From: DATJGF01 sp035495315
GTDB taxonomy: Bacteria > Verrucomicrobiota > Verrucomicrobiia > Limisphaerales > UBA8199
Direction of reading: 5' to 3'
DNA: 22,384 nucleotides
Assembly: GCA_035495315.1 (NCBI GenBank)
Contig: DATJGF010000165.1
Coordinates: forward strand, 1 to 22,384
Numbering within the stretch: the stretch's first letter is position 1; every line of letters begins with the position of its first letter. Both the position numbers and the translations under genes were made by a program. Under the pieces are notes generated by a model, which made no database searches, was not told the DNA's origin, and worked only from the letters and a program-made list of their open reading frames with translations. Below, in pieces: positions 8,007-15,176 of the stretch.

Positions 8007-8984
8007 ATGAAAAATACCCTTGAAACCCGGCTGGGCATTTTCGTCGCACTGGCGGTAATTGCGGCGGTGCTGATCCTGGAAATCGTCGGCGGGGTCGAAC
8101 GATTTGAACGGGGCTACCGACTCAATGCACTCTTCAACTCGGTGCAGGACCTTAAAGAAGGCGACCGCGTCAAGATGGCCGGCGTCGAGATCGGCCGAGT
8201 CGAAAAGATCACGCTGGAGGAAACCAACAATAAGGTGCTGGTGACCATGAAAATGCGCAGCAGCGTTCGGGTCAAAACCGACAGCGTCGCCACGATCAAG
8301 TTCACCGGCTTGCTGGGACAGAATTTCGTCGGGCTGGATTTTGGATCCCGCAACGCCCCGCTCGCCGAGCCCGGTGCTGTGCTGGCGACGGCTGAGCAAC
8401 CTGACTTGAGCGCCATGATGGCCAAAATCGATAATGTCGCCACGGGCGTGGAGAACCTGACCAAAAGCTTTACCGGAGATAAAATCGACAATCTGCTCGG
8501 ACCATTCACTGATTTTCTAAAAGCGAACCGAGGTCCGCTGACGGCGACCATCGCCAATATGCAGGCCGTTTCCAGTCAGATCGCTTCGGGCAAAGGAACG
8601 GTTGGGAAATTAATCTACGATGATGCCCTGTATGTTTCCGCTTACAATGCAGTCACCAACCTTCAGGATACGGCGGCGCAAATCAAAATGACCGTCGCCG
8701 ATGCCCGCAAGGTCGTCGACCAGGTCAATGCGGGACAAGGCACCGTCGGCAAATTATTGCACGACGAGAAACTCTACCAGGAAACCACCGCCTCGATGAC
8801 CAACCTCAAAGAGATCCTGCAAAAAATCAATCAAGGGCAGGGGAGCATCGGCAAAATTGTCAATGACCAGGAGCTTTATCGTAATGCGAAGCTGACCTTG
8901 CAAAAGCTGGATCAGGCGACCGAAGGGTTGGAGGATCAGGGGCCGCTCAGTGTATTGGGTACGGCAGTGAGCAAATTATTCTAG
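8007..8984 (+). CDS. mlaD: MlaD-like MCE-domain lipid-binding protein
   Basis: The 325-residue protein has one amino-terminal membrane anchor (about residues 9-29, LGIFVALAVIAAVLILEIVG) followed by an MCE domain at about 35-130. The MCE domain contains LNALFNSVQDLKEGDRVKMAG, VEIGRV and FTGLLGQNFVGLDFG. MCE domains form hexameric rings that carry lipids through the periplasm. The carboxyl part is helical and contains three copies of a G-x-G-T/S-x-G-K-hh-x-D-x-x-LY unit, starting near residues 193, 242 and 277. Such tails probably form the needle or bundle extending from the ring. It completes the mlaE-mlaF-mlaD gene order. No Shine-Dalgarno is seen before the ATG. Confidence 0.93.
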   Translation: MKNTLETRLGIFVALAVIAAVLILEIVGGVERFERGYRLNALFNSVQDLKEGDRVKMAGVEIGRVEKITLEETNNKVLVTMKMRSSVRVKTDSVATIKFTGLLGQNFVGLDFGSRNAPLAEPGAVLATAEQPDLSAMMAKIDNVATGVENLTKSFTGDKIDNLLGPFTDFLKANRGPLTATIANMQAVSSQIASGKGTVGKLIYDDALYVSAYNAVTNLQDTAAQIKMTVADARKVVDQVNAGQGTVGKLLHDEKLYQETTASMTNLKEILQKINQGQGSIGKIVNDQELYRNAKLTLQKLDQATEGLEDQGPLSVLGTAVSKLF

Positions 8985-9176
8985 GGCCCGCCCGCCGCGA
9001 GGCACAATTCGGTCTGTTGATCACCCACGCGTTTTCGCCATCTCAATCGCCGCGGCCAAGTCCGTATATCGAAGAATGTAGTCTGCGCTCATTGACGGCG
9101 AAACGAGAGGATTGTCATGACATGTATGTCAAGCAGCGTTAAGGGCGTTAAAGTTACCTAACAAGCAACTGTAAGG
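8985..9176. other. Convergent intergenic region between mlaD and the methyltransferase gene
   Basis: The gap contains overlapping palindromes TGTCATGACA (9113-9122) and TGACATGTATGTCA (9118-9131), and CTAAC...GTTAG repeats running into the end of the minus-strand gene. No strong terminator is evident. A 23-codon minus-strand frame at 9021-9092 (MSADYILRYTDLAAAIEMAK...) reads like protein sequence but is too short to call. Confidence 0.4.
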
Positions 9177-10406
9177 TTAGTCCAGCCGGCAATACATCGC
9201 CTTCAAGTAATGCGCCGCTTCAAACGTTGCCGGATGATCTGCGGCATGGCCGGTCGTCGCAATCTCCTCGAACGCCCGCCCGCTCGCAATCGCGGCCTGT
9301 CGAACCGCTGAAAAAAACTCGGGCGCGGTGACATGCGCGGAGCAGGAGCAGGCGACCAGAATTCCTCCATGGCCCAGCTGTTTGACACCCACTGCTGCGA
9401 GTCGGCGATAGGCCTGAATCGCCCCGGCGCGCTCCGCTTCGCGCTTCGCCAGCGAAGGTGGATCCAGAACGATCAAACCGAATTTCCGTTTGGTGTTGGC
9501 ACCGAGCCAATCAAAAGCGTCGGCGCGCACGGCCTCGCGTCGGCAGCGGCCAACTTGTGGGATATGCTTGTTCAAAGCGAAATTCCTCTCGCCACTGGCC
9601 AGCGCGTGTTCGCTTATATCCAGATCCGTCACGGTTTGAGCTCCACCTCTTGCGGCGTATAAAGAGAAGCCACCCGAGAAGCTAAACGCGTTCAACATCG
9701 TTCGCCCATGCGCCAGCGCCTCCACTCGCCTTCGATTCTCACGTTGGTCCAGAAAAAAACCGGTCTTTTGACCGCGCACAACATCCGATTCGAATTGTAG
9801 TCCTGTTTCACGAAAGACAATTGGGCCTTCAGGCGGCGAACCGACGATGATCTGGCCGTCAGTTCGAGCGAACTCATCGGCGGCAATCTTTTGAATGTTG
9901 CGGCTCAAACGCAGGACGATTCGCTCGGGCTGAAGAGAAGTCTGAACCAGCTGCAGAATCTCTTCGAAACGAGGAAGCCATGCGGCCGTATATAGCTTGA
10001 TGACCAAAGTCCGATCGTAACGGTCCAACACAAGTCCCGGCCAGCCGTCGCTTTCGCCATTGATCAGGCGAAAGCCCGTCGTCTCCCCATCAAAGACCCC
10101 TTCCCGTTCGTGAAGTGCAGCCCGCAATCGCTCCGACCACCAGTTTTGATCGATGTGCCGAGCCTGGCCGACTTGTAACACGCGTACGCGCAACGGCGAG
10201 TGCGGATCGAACAAACCAAGCGCGAGGAATTTGTCCTTGCGATCGTAGATGATCACCAGTTCGCCCAGTTTACCGGGGCGATTTTGTTCGCGAATGCTCT
10301 GGGCATATAACCATGGGTGGCCCGCGCGGAGCGTAGACTCCGCGCTCGCAGTCACACGCAAATGCATACGAGGACCGGAGGTGGGAGTGGAAGCGGACCA
10401 GCTCAT
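9177..10406 (-). CDS. rlmI: RlmI-like class I SAM-dependent 23S rRNA (cytosine-C5) methyltransferase
   Basis: The 409-residue product has an amino-terminal PUA-like domain (about residues 14-85, including GHPWLYAQSI and GELVIIYDRKDKFLALG) and a linking domain with NGESDGWPGLVLDRY (116-130). The Rossmann methyltransferase domain follows. Its visible motifs are QKTGFFLDQRENR (213-225), NAFSFSGGFSLYAARGG (SAM site, about 239-255), LIVLDPPSLAKRE (311-323) and ACSCS (352-356), whose Cys residues fit the catalytic region of m5C enzymes. E. coli RlmI modifies C1962 of 23S rRNA and is about 396 residues, close to this length. The start may be M1 or M14 (before HLRVTASAES); neither has a clear Shine-Dalgarno. 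It is transcribed with, but 226 bases downstream of, the symporter gene, and a large hairpin lies between them. The exact target base is inferred. Confidence 0.9.
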   Translation of the reverse strand: MSWSASTPTSGPRMHLRVTASAESTLRAGHPWLYAQSIREQNRPGKLGELVIIYDRKDKFLALGLFDPHSPLRVRVLQVGQARHIDQNWWSERLRAALHEREGVFDGETTGFRLINGESDGWPGLVLDRYDRTLVIKLYTAAWLPRFEEILQLVQTSLQPERIVLRLSRNIQKIAADEFARTDGQIIVGSPPEGPIVFRETGLQFESDVVRGQKTGFFLDQRENRRRVEALAHGRTMLNAFSFSGGFSLYAARGGAQTVTDLDISEHALASGERNFALNKHIPQVGRCRREAVRADAFDWLGANTKRKFGLIVLDPPSLAKREAERAGAIQAYRRLAAVGVKQLGHGGILVACSCSAHVTAPEFFSAVRQAAIASGRAFEEIATTGHAADHPATFEAAHYLKAMYCRLD

Positions 10407-10512
10407 GCGACGTCAGTCTGATAAGAACAAACCGTTCATGGACAAAACCAGAACCTTGGCACCCTAAACTGTCGAAGCCACAATCTCGTCTCCGGTTTGA
10501 AAAGGACCGTTA

Positions 10513-10583
10513 AACCGCAGAGACGCGAAGGACGCAGCGCATATAAACGTTGAGACCGCTGCGGCCTTCGCGTCTCGGCGGTT
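10513..10583. repeat. Long imperfect inverted repeat (27-nt arms)
   Basis: The left arm (10513-10539) and right arm (10557-10583) are reverse complements except at two positions, with a 17-nt loop. The arms carry AACCGC(A/C)GAGACGCGAAGG, a sequence type I associate with dispersed hairpins in planctomycete, verrucomicrobial and acidobacterial genomes (from memory). It lies between the symporter stop and the methyltransferase start and could act as a terminator or processing site. Confidence 0.8.
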
Positions 10584-10632
10584 GACCAGGGGAGCCCAGG
10601 GAGCCCCGCAGTTGATCGACACGGATTTGGGT

Positions 10633-12228
10633 TCACTGTTTGTTGGGATCGAGTGCCATGGGTCGCCCAGCCCGCGCCGTCCATTTCCCGACGAGCCAGG
10701 CAAGGCTAAGGGTCAGTGTGGCACCAATCAGTGTGTACCAGGGCCAGAAGATCTCAGTGCCAACCCAGCGCAACCACAGCGGCCGTGTCGCGGGCAAATT
10801 TGGCAGCACTTCAATGGCAATCATTAGCAGTAGAGAAACCACCATGCCGGAAATCACCGGAAGCGGTCGGCCTTTGCGCCCAAACACCGCCAGGGTCAAG
10901 CCTCCAGCCAGCGCTCCACTGGTTAAACCGCGCAACGAAAAGGCCGCGTTCAACACAAACTCGACTCGCCGGCTCAACGAGGCCACCAAAATGAGAATTA
11001 TGGCCCAGACTATTGTGGAGCTTTTGCTAAATCGCAGAAAGAAGCGATCACTGCGATTCGGCCAGAGTTGTTTCATGAAGTCCATCGTCGAAACTGAAGC
11101 CAATGAGGTCAATGCCGAGCTAACCGAGGACATCGCCGCCGAAAGGATCGCCACAATGAGAAATCCCTTTAGCACGTGTGGCACCTCAGTCATCATGAAA
11201 ATCGGGAATACAAAGTCGTTGGCCTTCATACCCGATCCAGGACGCGGTTCCGGCAACGGAATTTGGAATGGGTGGTTTTGGTAAAACACCCACAGCATCG
11301 CGCCGACCAGCAGAAAGATAAAAAACAGCGGAAAAATAACCACCGCGCTGAGCATCAGAGCTCTTCGTCCATCGGCCACCGATTTGCACGCCAGCACACG
11401 CTGCACAATCAGTTGCTCGGCTCCATGCGAGGATAAAACCATCACTGTGCCGCCAATAAGTCCCATCCAAAGATTAAAGGGTGGCCCCAGTAGAAATTTT
11501 ATGAACGAGCTGCCCGCTGACGGCGCGGCATTCAACCAGTGCAGTTTCCCCCCGTGCGAGGCCTCAGACAAAACCGCGCCCGTTCCGCCTTCGAGCAGCG
11601 TCGGTATGAAACCAAGGGCGAAGAGGCCACCCAAAAGAAAAAGCGCGAACTGGGCCGCGTCAGTCCAGATGACGGCTTTGACTCCGCCGACGCAGGTGTA
11701 AACCAACGAGAGCAGGACGAAGAGGAGAATCGCGCCGAGAATCGGATCACCGGTACCCCACCCCAGCAGCCGATCGCCGAGGATCAATTGAACTGGGATG
11801 CTCGCAACGTAAACTCGCACGCCCGCGGCCAGTGTTTCACTGATGAGGAAAAATCCTGCCGCAACGCGGCGAGCCGCGGGACCAAACGCATTGGCAAAAA
11901 GTTGATATGGGGAATAGATCTCGCCTTTGAAATAATGCGGCACCATAACGATGGCCAGCACCACGCGCGCCAGGACATAGCCCACAATCATTTGGAGAAA
12001 GGCGAGATTGCTGCCGTAGGCCATCGCGGGCACGCCGATAATTGTCAGCGCGCTGGTTTCGGCAGCAACAATCGAGAATCCAATCCCCCACCACGGAATG
12101 GTCCGGCTCCCTAAAAAATAATCCCGCGGATTTTGCTGATCTTTCCCGAACCAGAGTCCCAACCCCACAATGCCGAGCAGGTAGAGTAGAATGACCGTCC
12201 AATCCCCGGCGCTGAAGTAGCTGTTCAT
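10633..12228 (-). CDS. Sodium:solute symporter (SSS/SLC5 family)
   Basis: The 531-residue polytopic membrane protein matches the sodium:solute symporter family. Near the amino-terminus are WTVILLYLLGIVGLGLWFGK and DYFLGSRTIPWWGIGFSIVA, then AETSALTIIGVPAMAYG, the classic TM1-TM2 region with Na+-site residues. Further on come VYTCVGGVKAVIWTDAAQ (the family's GG-x-x-AV-x-WTD block), SSHGAEQLIVQRVLACKS, and ILSAAMSSVSSALTSLASVS, the TM8-type serine-rich Na+ site. About 13 membrane segments can be drawn, normal for the family. It should import a small solute (sugar, organic acid or similar) using the sodium gradient; the substrate cannot be assigned. ATG at 12226-12228 has no obvious Shine-Dalgarno. 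A 102-nt inverted repeat lies 65 bases upstream. Confidence 0.92.
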   Translation of the reverse strand: MNSYFSAGDWTVILLYLLGIVGLGLWFGKDQQNPRDYFLGSRTIPWWGIGFSIVAAETSALTIIGVPAMAYGSNLAFLQMIVGYVLARVVLAIVMVPHYFKGEIYSPYQLFANAFGPAARRVAAGFFLISETLAAGVRVYVASIPVQLILGDRLLGWGTGDPILGAILLFVLLSLVYTCVGGVKAVIWTDAAQFALFLLGGLFALGFIPTLLEGGTGAVLSEASHGGKLHWLNAAPSAGSSFIKFLLGPPFNLWMGLIGGTVMVLSSHGAEQLIVQRVLACKSVADGRRALMLSAVVIFPLFFIFLLVGAMLWVFYQNHPFQIPLPEPRPGSGMKANDFVFPIFMMTEVPHVLKGFLIVAILSAAMSSVSSALTSLASVSTMDFMKQLWPNRSDRFFLRFSKSSTIVWAIILILVASLSRRVEFVLNAAFSLRGLTSGALAGGLTLAVFGRKGRPLPVISGMVVSLLLMIAIEVLPNLPATRPLWLRWVGTEIFWPWYTLIGATLTLSLAWLVGKWTARAGRPMALDPNKQ

Positions 12229-12292
12229 TCAGGTGTGGGACCGATCACGAATTGCGAACGTGGTAAAAAAGCAGAATCAAGTTTTGGTAATC

Positions 12293-12394
12293 CCTCAGTC
12301 ATAGGTGGGGTCGCTTCGCCGAGGCGACCGTAAAGGAGGTCAAACCTTGGTCCGAGAGGTCGCCTCGGCGAGGCGACCCCACCTATAACTGAGG
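12293..12394. repeat. Large inverted repeat with 37-nt arms, each arm itself palindromic
   Basis: Arms at 12293-12329 and 12358-12394 pair at all but two positions. Each arm contains an internal palindrome of the GTCGCCTCGGCGAGGCGAC type (one G/T variant in the left arm), so the DNA could form either one long hairpin or two small ones. The loop begins GTAAAGGAG, echoing the GTAAAGGAG in the left arm of the 669-754 repeat. It lies between two minus-strand genes. Confidence 0.88.
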
Positions 12395-12428
12395 CATTTC
12401 AGTTCTTGCCGGACTTCCGCGGCTGCTT

Positions 12429-12456
12429 TTCGGATTTCGACCTTCGGACTTCGGGA
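12429..12456. repeat. Four tandem heptamers (TTCGGAY-like)
   Basis: The units TTCGGAT, TTCGACC, TTCGGAC and TTCGGGA follow each other without a gap, a strict seven-base period. The array ends six bases before the stop codon of the minus-strand UreF-like gene (12462). Confidence 0.7.
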
Positions 12457-12461
12457 TTGAT

Positions 12462-13127
12462 CTACGCCGGGGAGTTCTGTTGCACCAGCTTCTCAACCGC
12501 TGTTGGCAATCCGGCGCAGAATTCTTCGAAAATCGTCCGGCATTGCATCTCGGAGAACCGTAACATCCGCGCCGCGGAGTAAATAAAACTTCGAGTCGTT
12601 TGATGGGCGTAACCCAGCAGGCCCTGGCGCAAAGGGAGTGAATAAACTTCCAGCGTCAACCCGTAAACCAGCGTGTGCCAGCCATGGGCCTCGCCGGTAT
12701 TCACCCTGAACAGATATCTTTGAACCAGGCGCACGTCGCGCAGCGGGCGAAGCTTCTGCAGTTGGCCTTGGCCGATACGCCGACTGGCCGCCGCAAAACT
12801 TTGCAACACCAGTTGCCGGGCCAGGCGTTGATCCAGATCCACCAGCTCGCGCAGTTCATTCCGTTCCGCGTGCGAAAATGACGCCTGAATAGCCGGCAGC
12901 TCCAGCGGCACCAGCATCTGCTCGTGGTAAGAACGCAGAAACTTTCGGAACGAACGCAGATCTTGCACGGGATCCAGACACAAAAAGGCGCAAACCGATC
13001 CGAGGGTCGCGATGCCGTCGGTCGAGCCGAGTTGTTCGGCCAGCGGGTGCCAGTCCCCCAGCCAGTCCACGGCATCGTCCAACGCCAATTGTGTTTGCTT
13101 TCCCATACCGTCGCGGCGCCCCGACAC
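12462..13127 (-). CDS. UreF-like all-helical protein, orphan
   Basis: The 221-residue product (GTG start at 13127) could also start at ATG 13106, giving 214 residues; neither has a clear ribosome site. It is predicted almost entirely helical and its pattern resembles urease accessory protein UreF. Residues around 45-75 read FLRSYHEQMLVPLELPAIQ, then ELRELVDLDQRLARQLVLQ with a following AASRRIGQGQLQKL segment. Near 150-190 are HGWHTLVYGLTLEV and LLGYAHQTTRSFIYSAARML, like the GH-x-x-V-x-G...L..Y...T...F..AA..L core of UreF. UreF helps the GTPase UreG and UreD load nickel into urease. No urease, UreD, UreG or UreE gene is in the window, so this could be a UreF relative with another role. Transcribed divergently from the oxidoreductase genes. 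Confidence 0.6.
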   Translation of the reverse strand: MSGRRDGMGKQTQLALDDAVDWLGDWHPLAEQLGSTDGIATLGSVCAFLCLDPVQDLRSFRKFLRSYHEQMLVPLELPAIQASFSHAERNELRELVDLDQRLARQLVLQSFAAASRRIGQGQLQKLRPLRDVRLVQRYLFRVNTGEAHGWHTLVYGLTLEVYSLPLRQGLLGYAHQTTRSFIYSAARMLRFSEMQCRTIFEEFCAGLPTAVEKLVQQNSPA

Positions 13128-13217
13128 TGCTACGAGCGGCGCGCCAGACTGATTTACGGTGTACCTGCGCGCGAGCGAATGCCAGCAACAAAATTTTCAA
13201 AAAGCGGATAAAACTGC

Positions 13218-13246
13218 TTGCACTGTGATTCTGATTCTGATTAAGT
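13218..13246 (+). promoter_or_regulatory. Possible sigma70-type promoter for the oxidoreductase genes
   Basis: TTGCAC (13218-13223) and TTAAGT (13241-13246) are 17 bases apart, about 60 bases before the korA ATG. The spacer contains three near-copies of TGATTC. The -10 match is weak, so this is tentative. Confidence 0.25.
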
Positions 13247-13308
13247 GTTTATGTGCCCTTATTTACCGGTTTAGACACGGTGATACGGTGAAGAGAAAGG
13301 ACCCGATC

Positions 13309-15135
13309 ATGGCTCGAGTGGATTTTGCAATCGGCATTGGAGGAGAAAATGGCCAAGGCATCGCCAGCACGGGAGACATCCTCGCGCGGATTTTCGCCCG
13401 GCGCGGTTTGAACATCAATGCCTACAACGCCTATCAATCGATCATTCGCGGCGGCCACACCTTCCTGACGATTCGCGCCAGCGACGGCCCCGTCCGCAGC
13501 ATGGGAGACAAGCATGATGTGCTGATCCCGCTCAACCAGGATTCGTTGGACCGGCATCTGCGGTTAATGAAAGCCGGTTCCCGCGTGGTCTATGATGCCG
13601 ATCGTCTCAAGCCCGGCGAAGCGGCTCCCGGCGTGCAGTTGTGTCCAATGCCGATGAAGGAGATTTGCGGCAATAACAAACTCGCCGCCAATACCGCCGC
13701 CCTTGGTGCAGTGCTGCAGATGTTGGGAATCGAGTCTGAGCCACTCGAGTCGGTCATCGCGCGGCAATTCAAGAAAAAAGGTGAGGCGGTCGTCGCGGAA
13801 AACGTCGGCATCGCGCGAGGTGGTTACGAGTACGCCGCGAAGCACTTTGAACCGTTCCCCTTCCGAGCACCGAAATCAGACACCGCGAAGGGAATCGTTA
13901 CCGGCAACCAGGCCACCGCAATGGGAGGCGTTGCCGCAGGGGTAAAATTCTACGCCGCGTATCCGATGAGCCCCTCGACAGGCGTGCTGATGTGGATGGC
14001 GGCGCACGCCCGCCAGTTGGGGATAATGGTGCGCCAGGTCGAAGACGAGATTGGCGTTATGAATATGGTCATCGGCGCCGCCCATACCGGTTGCCGCGCG
14101 ATGTGTGCCACCTCCGGCGGAGGTTTCGCGCTGATGAGCGAGGCCATCGGAATGGCAGGGATGATTGAGACGCCAGTCGTGTGTGTTGACGTCCAGCGTG
14201 CGGGTCCAGCGACCGGTGTGCCGACCAAGACCGAGCAAGGGGATTTGTGGCAAATTCTAGGCGCCGGCCAGGGTGACTATCAGCGCATTATCGTTGCTCC
14301 CGCGAATCAACTCGATTTGTTCCACACCATCCCGGAATTATTCAACCTGGTAGACAAGTACCAGTGCCCCGGCCTTGTCCTGGCCGACCTGCTGATTTCG
14401 GAAGGAACAGCCAGCATTGACCCCGGCGACTTGGATTTTAATGCAAAGATCGAGCGTGGCGAATTGATTTTCCCTAATGGCAACGGCAATGGCAATGGCA
14501 ATGGCAATGGCGGAAGCAATCCGTTTGGCGGGTACAGTGACAATACCTATTTGCGTTATCGCAATACCGCCAGCGGCATTTCCCCCCGTGCCGTTCCCGG
14601 CGTGCCCGGTCATATCCATATCGCGGCCACCGACGAACATGACGAGGACGGCACGTTGATCAGCGATGAATTCACCAATCCGATCAAACGCCGCATGATG
14701 GTCGAGAAACGCGCGCGCAAGATGGAAACGGTGCTGGCACAGATCGCCCCCCCAAAGGTGTTTGGTCCGGAGTCGGCCGAAGTCACCCTGGTCGGCTGGG
14801 GTTCGACCCAAGGCGTTATTCGCGAGGCAGTCGAAAAGCTGGCGGCGGAAGAAGGAGTCGTCGCCAATCAACTCCAGATCAAGTGGATTGTACCCTTCCA
14901 CGCCGAAGAGGTAACGCAGCTACTCAACCGCAGCCGCCGTGTCATTATCGTCGAGAACAATTACTCGGGACAATTTGCCCGGTATCTCCGCTCTGAAACT
15001 GGTTTTGCCGCGCACGGTCATATCCGCAAGTACGACGGCGAACCGTTTCGACCTCATCACATTGTCGAGGCGGTTAAAGAACAGCTGGCGGGAGCTACTA
15101 CACTTTCCGTCCCCGCGCATGAAATCATGGTCTAA
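13309..15135 (+). CDS. korA: 2-oxoacid:ferredoxin oxidoreductase, alpha subunit (gamma-alpha fusion)
   Basis: The frame is open from 13159, but the ATG at 13309 is the likely start: AAAGGA lies about eight bases upstream, and the gamma-type domain begins at once with VDFAIGIGGENGQGIASTGD. This gives 608 residues. Residues 1-185 form the gamma (POR_gamma-like) domain with SIIRGGHTFLTIRAS. From about 199 (GNQATAMGG) comes the alpha domain with FYAAYPMSPSTGVLMWMA, VEDEIGVMNMVIGAAHTG and RAGPATGVPTKTEQGDLW. The carboxyl domain from about 480 includes VTLVGWGSTQGV. With KorB it oxidatively decarboxylates a 2-oxoacid (2-oxoglutarate or similar) to an acyl-CoA and reduces ferredoxin. Residues 390-401 are six Asn-Gly pairs from a hexanucleotide repeat, a low-complexity linker. 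korB follows after 41 bases. Confidence 0.93.
   Translation: MARVDFAIGIGGENGQGIASTGDILARIFARRGLNINAYNAYQSIIRGGHTFLTIRASDGPVRSMGDKHDVLIPLNQDSLDRHLRLMKAGSRVVYDADRLKPGEAAPGVQLCPMPMKEICGNNKLAANTAALGAVLQMLGIESEPLESVIARQFKKKGEAVVAENVGIARGGYEYAAKHFEPFPFRAPKSDTAKGIVTGNQATAMGGVAAGVKFYAAYPMSPSTGVLMWMAAHARQLGIMVRQVEDEIGVMNMVIGAAHTGCRAMCATSGGGFALMSEAIGMAGMIETPVVCVDVQRAGPATGVPTKTEQGDLWQILGAGQGDYQRIIVAPANQLDLFHTIPELFNLVDKYQCPGLVLADLLISEGTASIDPGDLDFNAKIERGELIFPNGNGNGNGNGNGGSNPFGGYSDNTYLRYRNTASGISPRAVPGVPGHIHIAATDEHDEDGTLISDEFTNPIKRRMMVEKRARKMETVLAQIAPPKVFGPESAEVTLVGWGSTQGVIREAVEKLAAEEGVVANQLQIKWIVPFHAEEVTQLLNRSRRVIIVENNYSGQFARYLRSETGFAAHGHIRKYDGEPFRPHHIVEAVKEQLAGATTLSVPAHEIMV
14476..14511 (+). repeat. Hexanucleotide microsatellite (AATGGC)x6 inside korA
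   Basis: Six tandem units, five AATGGC and one AACGGC, encode (Asn-Gly)6 at residues 390-401 of KorA. Being six bases long, changes in copy number keep the frame. Confidence 0.92.
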
Positions 15136-15176
15136 CTGATCCCCTTGAACGGGTCCACCAAGATACGATTTAAATT

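Noticed and set aside
13159..13308. Amino-terminal extension of KorA to an earlier ATG
   Set aside because: The extra 50 residues have no similarity to the family and overlap the promoter region, while the ATG at 13309 has a good ribosome site and starts exactly at the conserved domain.
14476..14511. Phase-variable on/off switch by repeat slippage
   Set aside because: The unit is six bases, so gain or loss changes linker length but not the reading frame.
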